Of a stretch of 64,000 bases of DNA, positions 61,875 to 64,000 are shown in pieces. Numbering within the stretch: position 1 is the stretch's first letter; the number at the start of each line of letters is the position of its first letter. A program made the position numbers and the translations under genes. The stretch is taken from contig CP136069.1 of assembly GCA_032622095.1 (NCBI GenBank), positions 51,940,760-52,004,759 of the forward strand, given 5' to 3'. Source of the stretch: Siphonodentalium dalli. Lineage: Eukaryota; Mollusca; Scaphopoda; Gadilida; Siphonodentaliidae. Under the pieces are notes generated by a model. The model did not search any database and had not been told where the DNA came from. It saw only the letters and a program-made list of their open reading frames with translations.

Positions 61875-63330
61875 AACTGTGATGCCGCCCCTGTTTGATG
61901 AGTCATTTACTTAGGGCAGTGACAATGACAACCGTGATCATGAAATTCATTACCGTGTAAGACAACCGCAGTCATGAATTGCACTGTAACGGTCATGAAT
62001 GCAGTACCAAAAACCCAAATGCGACCAGGCAGTAGTCAGTGGTTTTATTACCATGGATATACCGCATGTCAACCTCATTTAGAGGGAGGTTAAGTGGAAC
62101 ATTTGAATGGGGAATTCAGTGTTAATTTGTTTTCAAAAGATTGATCACACCTTACAAAGCGCATGTGACCATATAATACATTTTTGGAAAGTTTGAAGAC
62201 TTATCTCGTGACAACATGAAGCGGAATTTTGATTTTCATCCCAGGTTGGATAATATTGGACATAATTAAAAAGTAGATCACCATTTAGACCCAGAAGCCA
62301 CGACAACTAGTTTTCACGGCTGGCCCAACCAATTTTCGTGGCTGGTTATCTAGCTAAGACGGCTCAGTCGCGACGTTCATGGCTGACGAAATATGGCGGC
62401 TCAGCCGTCTGAGACGTTATCATTCAGCGTATTTCATTTTTCCGAAATTCTCCTAATTCCCAGTTATAGACACTCGCTTGTTTTGGTGTTGTGAACCTGT
62501 AGAATTCCAGACCACGCGTATTCTTTTGGTGTTGGGCTTTTCCATTATAGCGAAATACACGAAGGACTCAGTAAAGGACTGGCAGTGATGTATAATGTAG
62601 TTTCCCATCTATATAATCGGTATAAGTTACATTGGGACTTCTGTCGACTTCAGAAGGCTATCATCACTGGCATCTTGCGATATATGAATGCATCATTAAA
62701 CGCTGAATCCGATAGTATTGATATATAATATTTAACTTTTCTATTCTCTTCTACAGGTTATGTGCATATATTATGTCTGAGACGTGTCGAAATAAACAAT
62801 TTATACATTAAACCCTTTCAATACTGAATGGATGCTCCCAGTCCATTATATGAAAGCATGCATTGGAATAGTCTAATCCACAATGAGAGGCCCCGGGTGT
62901 TCTGATTGTGTAACAATCATACCGTGTCCATACGAGTATGCCAATATTAGGCAATGCGGTTTAGTTATTTGCGATTCGCAGTACAGTTGTCCTTAACATA
63001 TAAGTCCATGCACACGGCTCAGCCATTTTACAATTCCGACGGCGGAGATTTTTTCATGTGGCTGGCTGGCGGCGGCTTGTGGCCAATATGGCTGGCGGCG
63101 GTGTGCGATGGCGGCTTCGGGCTCTATCACCTTTGTTTATAATATTTCCATAAAATGTCACAAAACAAAACATAAAAATATTAAAATGAAAAATTTACTT
63201 TGCATTGTCACTAGATACATGTACCGTATATGTTCAAACATTTCAAGACATGAAGTATTATTCTGTGTCTGTCTGTATCTGTATGGTTACGTCCAAGATC
63301 CCAATAATGGTAATGTAGGACGGTGACTGG
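61875..63330. other. Upstream of ILF2, no gene recognised
   Basis: Contains a GC-rich stretch (62990-63130) with repeated GGCTGGCGGCGG words and a GTGGCTGG/CCAGCCAC-like cluster near 62300-62410. An ILF2 promoter and 5'-UTR exon could lie here, but I cannot point to them. Confidence 0.4.
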
Positions 63331-63339
63331 ACAGATGTT

Positions 63340-63565
63340 AATTGCATGGTTTTTGTGTCTCTTCCTCTTTTGCTGGCACTAAATCAGCAAGGAAGTTCTC
63401 TGGCGATTCAGACGACACAACTGTCGATTGTGATGCGAACAAAGAAGGAGTTCTCATATTGTGCACAGTACGATCATGGCACTTGGAAGCACTTGTTGTT
63501 TTTTGTTTCGAACTTCTTGACCAGGTTTGTTACCCGTTGGTCACTGAATGTTTATGATGTTATCT
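63340..63565 (-). pseudogene. Relic of a LINE ORF2 C-terminus
   Basis: On the minus strand, from about 63560, the reading is SDQRVTNLVKKFETKNNKCF, a stop, SYCAQYENSFFVRITID, then after a frame change SESPENFLADLVPAKEEE. The SFF.R...DWN-like segment followed by a short acidic tail is common at the C-terminus of CR1/L2/jockey-type ORF2 proteins. Stops and a frameshift show decay. Confidence 0.4.
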
Positions 63566-64000
63566 TTCTGGTCTCTCTCATTTTAGTGAAGAAGTTGTCA
63601 GATGGCATACATGTAGCTGGTAGCAGGTTCATTACAACCTTATAAAAGTACGACTGCCGCTGGATTTTTCTCCTCTCGTATAGTGGTGGTAGTTTTAGTT
63701 CATTGAGTATGGTAGTCATTGATCCAGGATGATCATTCTAGACTAGAGTTTGTAAATATTGAGTAATCTTGTCTTGAAAATTATTAAATACTGAATTGCC
63801 AATTTAGCCTAAATGTTGCCACTTTGCCTCCCTCTTGACGCTGCAATTAAAAATCTTAAGTGGGGAAAATTGCAGGTGGAACTACCACTGCGCATGCCCA
63901 CGACAATGAGAAACATGCCATGTATATGAATATAATTGCACAATGTGGAGAATGTGATATAACAGTTTGTTATCATGTGATCGATCGCATGGATAAAATG

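Noticed and set aside
63342-63645. Plus-strand ORFs of 71 and 99 codons near the right edge
   Set aside because: The minus strand of the same stretch resembles a decayed LINE ORF2 C-terminus, which explains the open frames better.

Overview
The window is eukaryotic, animal DNA: short exons with GT-AG junctions, long AT-rich introns, and a very high load of short inverted-repeat elements and minisatellites. The gene content (an NF45/ILF2 orthologue and an EGF-domain gene), the many TTAA-flanked miniature elements and the frequent ACATGTA-type words suggest a bivalve mollusc. That organism call is an inference; nothing in the window proves it.

Layout. (1) 1-3.7 kb, minus strand: the 5' part of a Ty3/gypsy-like LTR retrotransposon. 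An upstream ORF and a gag with a CCHC knuckle are followed by a protease (start of pol) in the -1 frame, joined by a T TTA AAC slippery heptamer; pol runs off the left edge. (2) 4.1-5.9 kb: a 35-bp satellite attached to a dispersed element. (3) 8.88-12.06 kb, plus strand: the 3' end of a gene with two EGF domains and a hydrophobic, probably GPI-anchor, C-terminus. (4) 12.1-17.6 kb: convergent intergenic DNA full of repeats. (5) 17.6-58.75 kb, minus strand: a complete ILF2 (NF45) coding region in 13 exons. All splice phases agree and the joined frame gives 380 codons, close to the vertebrate protein. (6) 58.75-64 kb: repeat-rich DNA upstream of ILF2 with a hAT element nested in a TTAA element and a LINE remnant.

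The most striking feature is that the big tandem arrays are not random. Seven of the 13 ILF2 coding exons, and one EGF exon, have their own edge, meaning exon end plus splice site, amplified in tandem on the intron side. Copy numbers run from 2 to about 86. The 6.9-kb, 80-bp satellite at 51.86-58.7 kb is the RGG exon with its donor; the 2.4-kb, 29-bp satellite at 34.75-37.12 kb is the first 26 nt of exon 7; the 50-bp array at 31.88-32.48 kb is the end of exon 9 with its donor.

The introns also hold at least four classes of miniature inverted-repeat element. Three have TTAA target sites (piggyBac-like; called families A, B and C here) and one has a TA target site. All carry the same roughly 65-bp palindromic module. 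Ten of ten family-A copies face the same way. Three hAT-type elements (two TIR types) with clear 8-bp target duplications, one element with a 6-bp duplication, and several nested insertions can be read directly.
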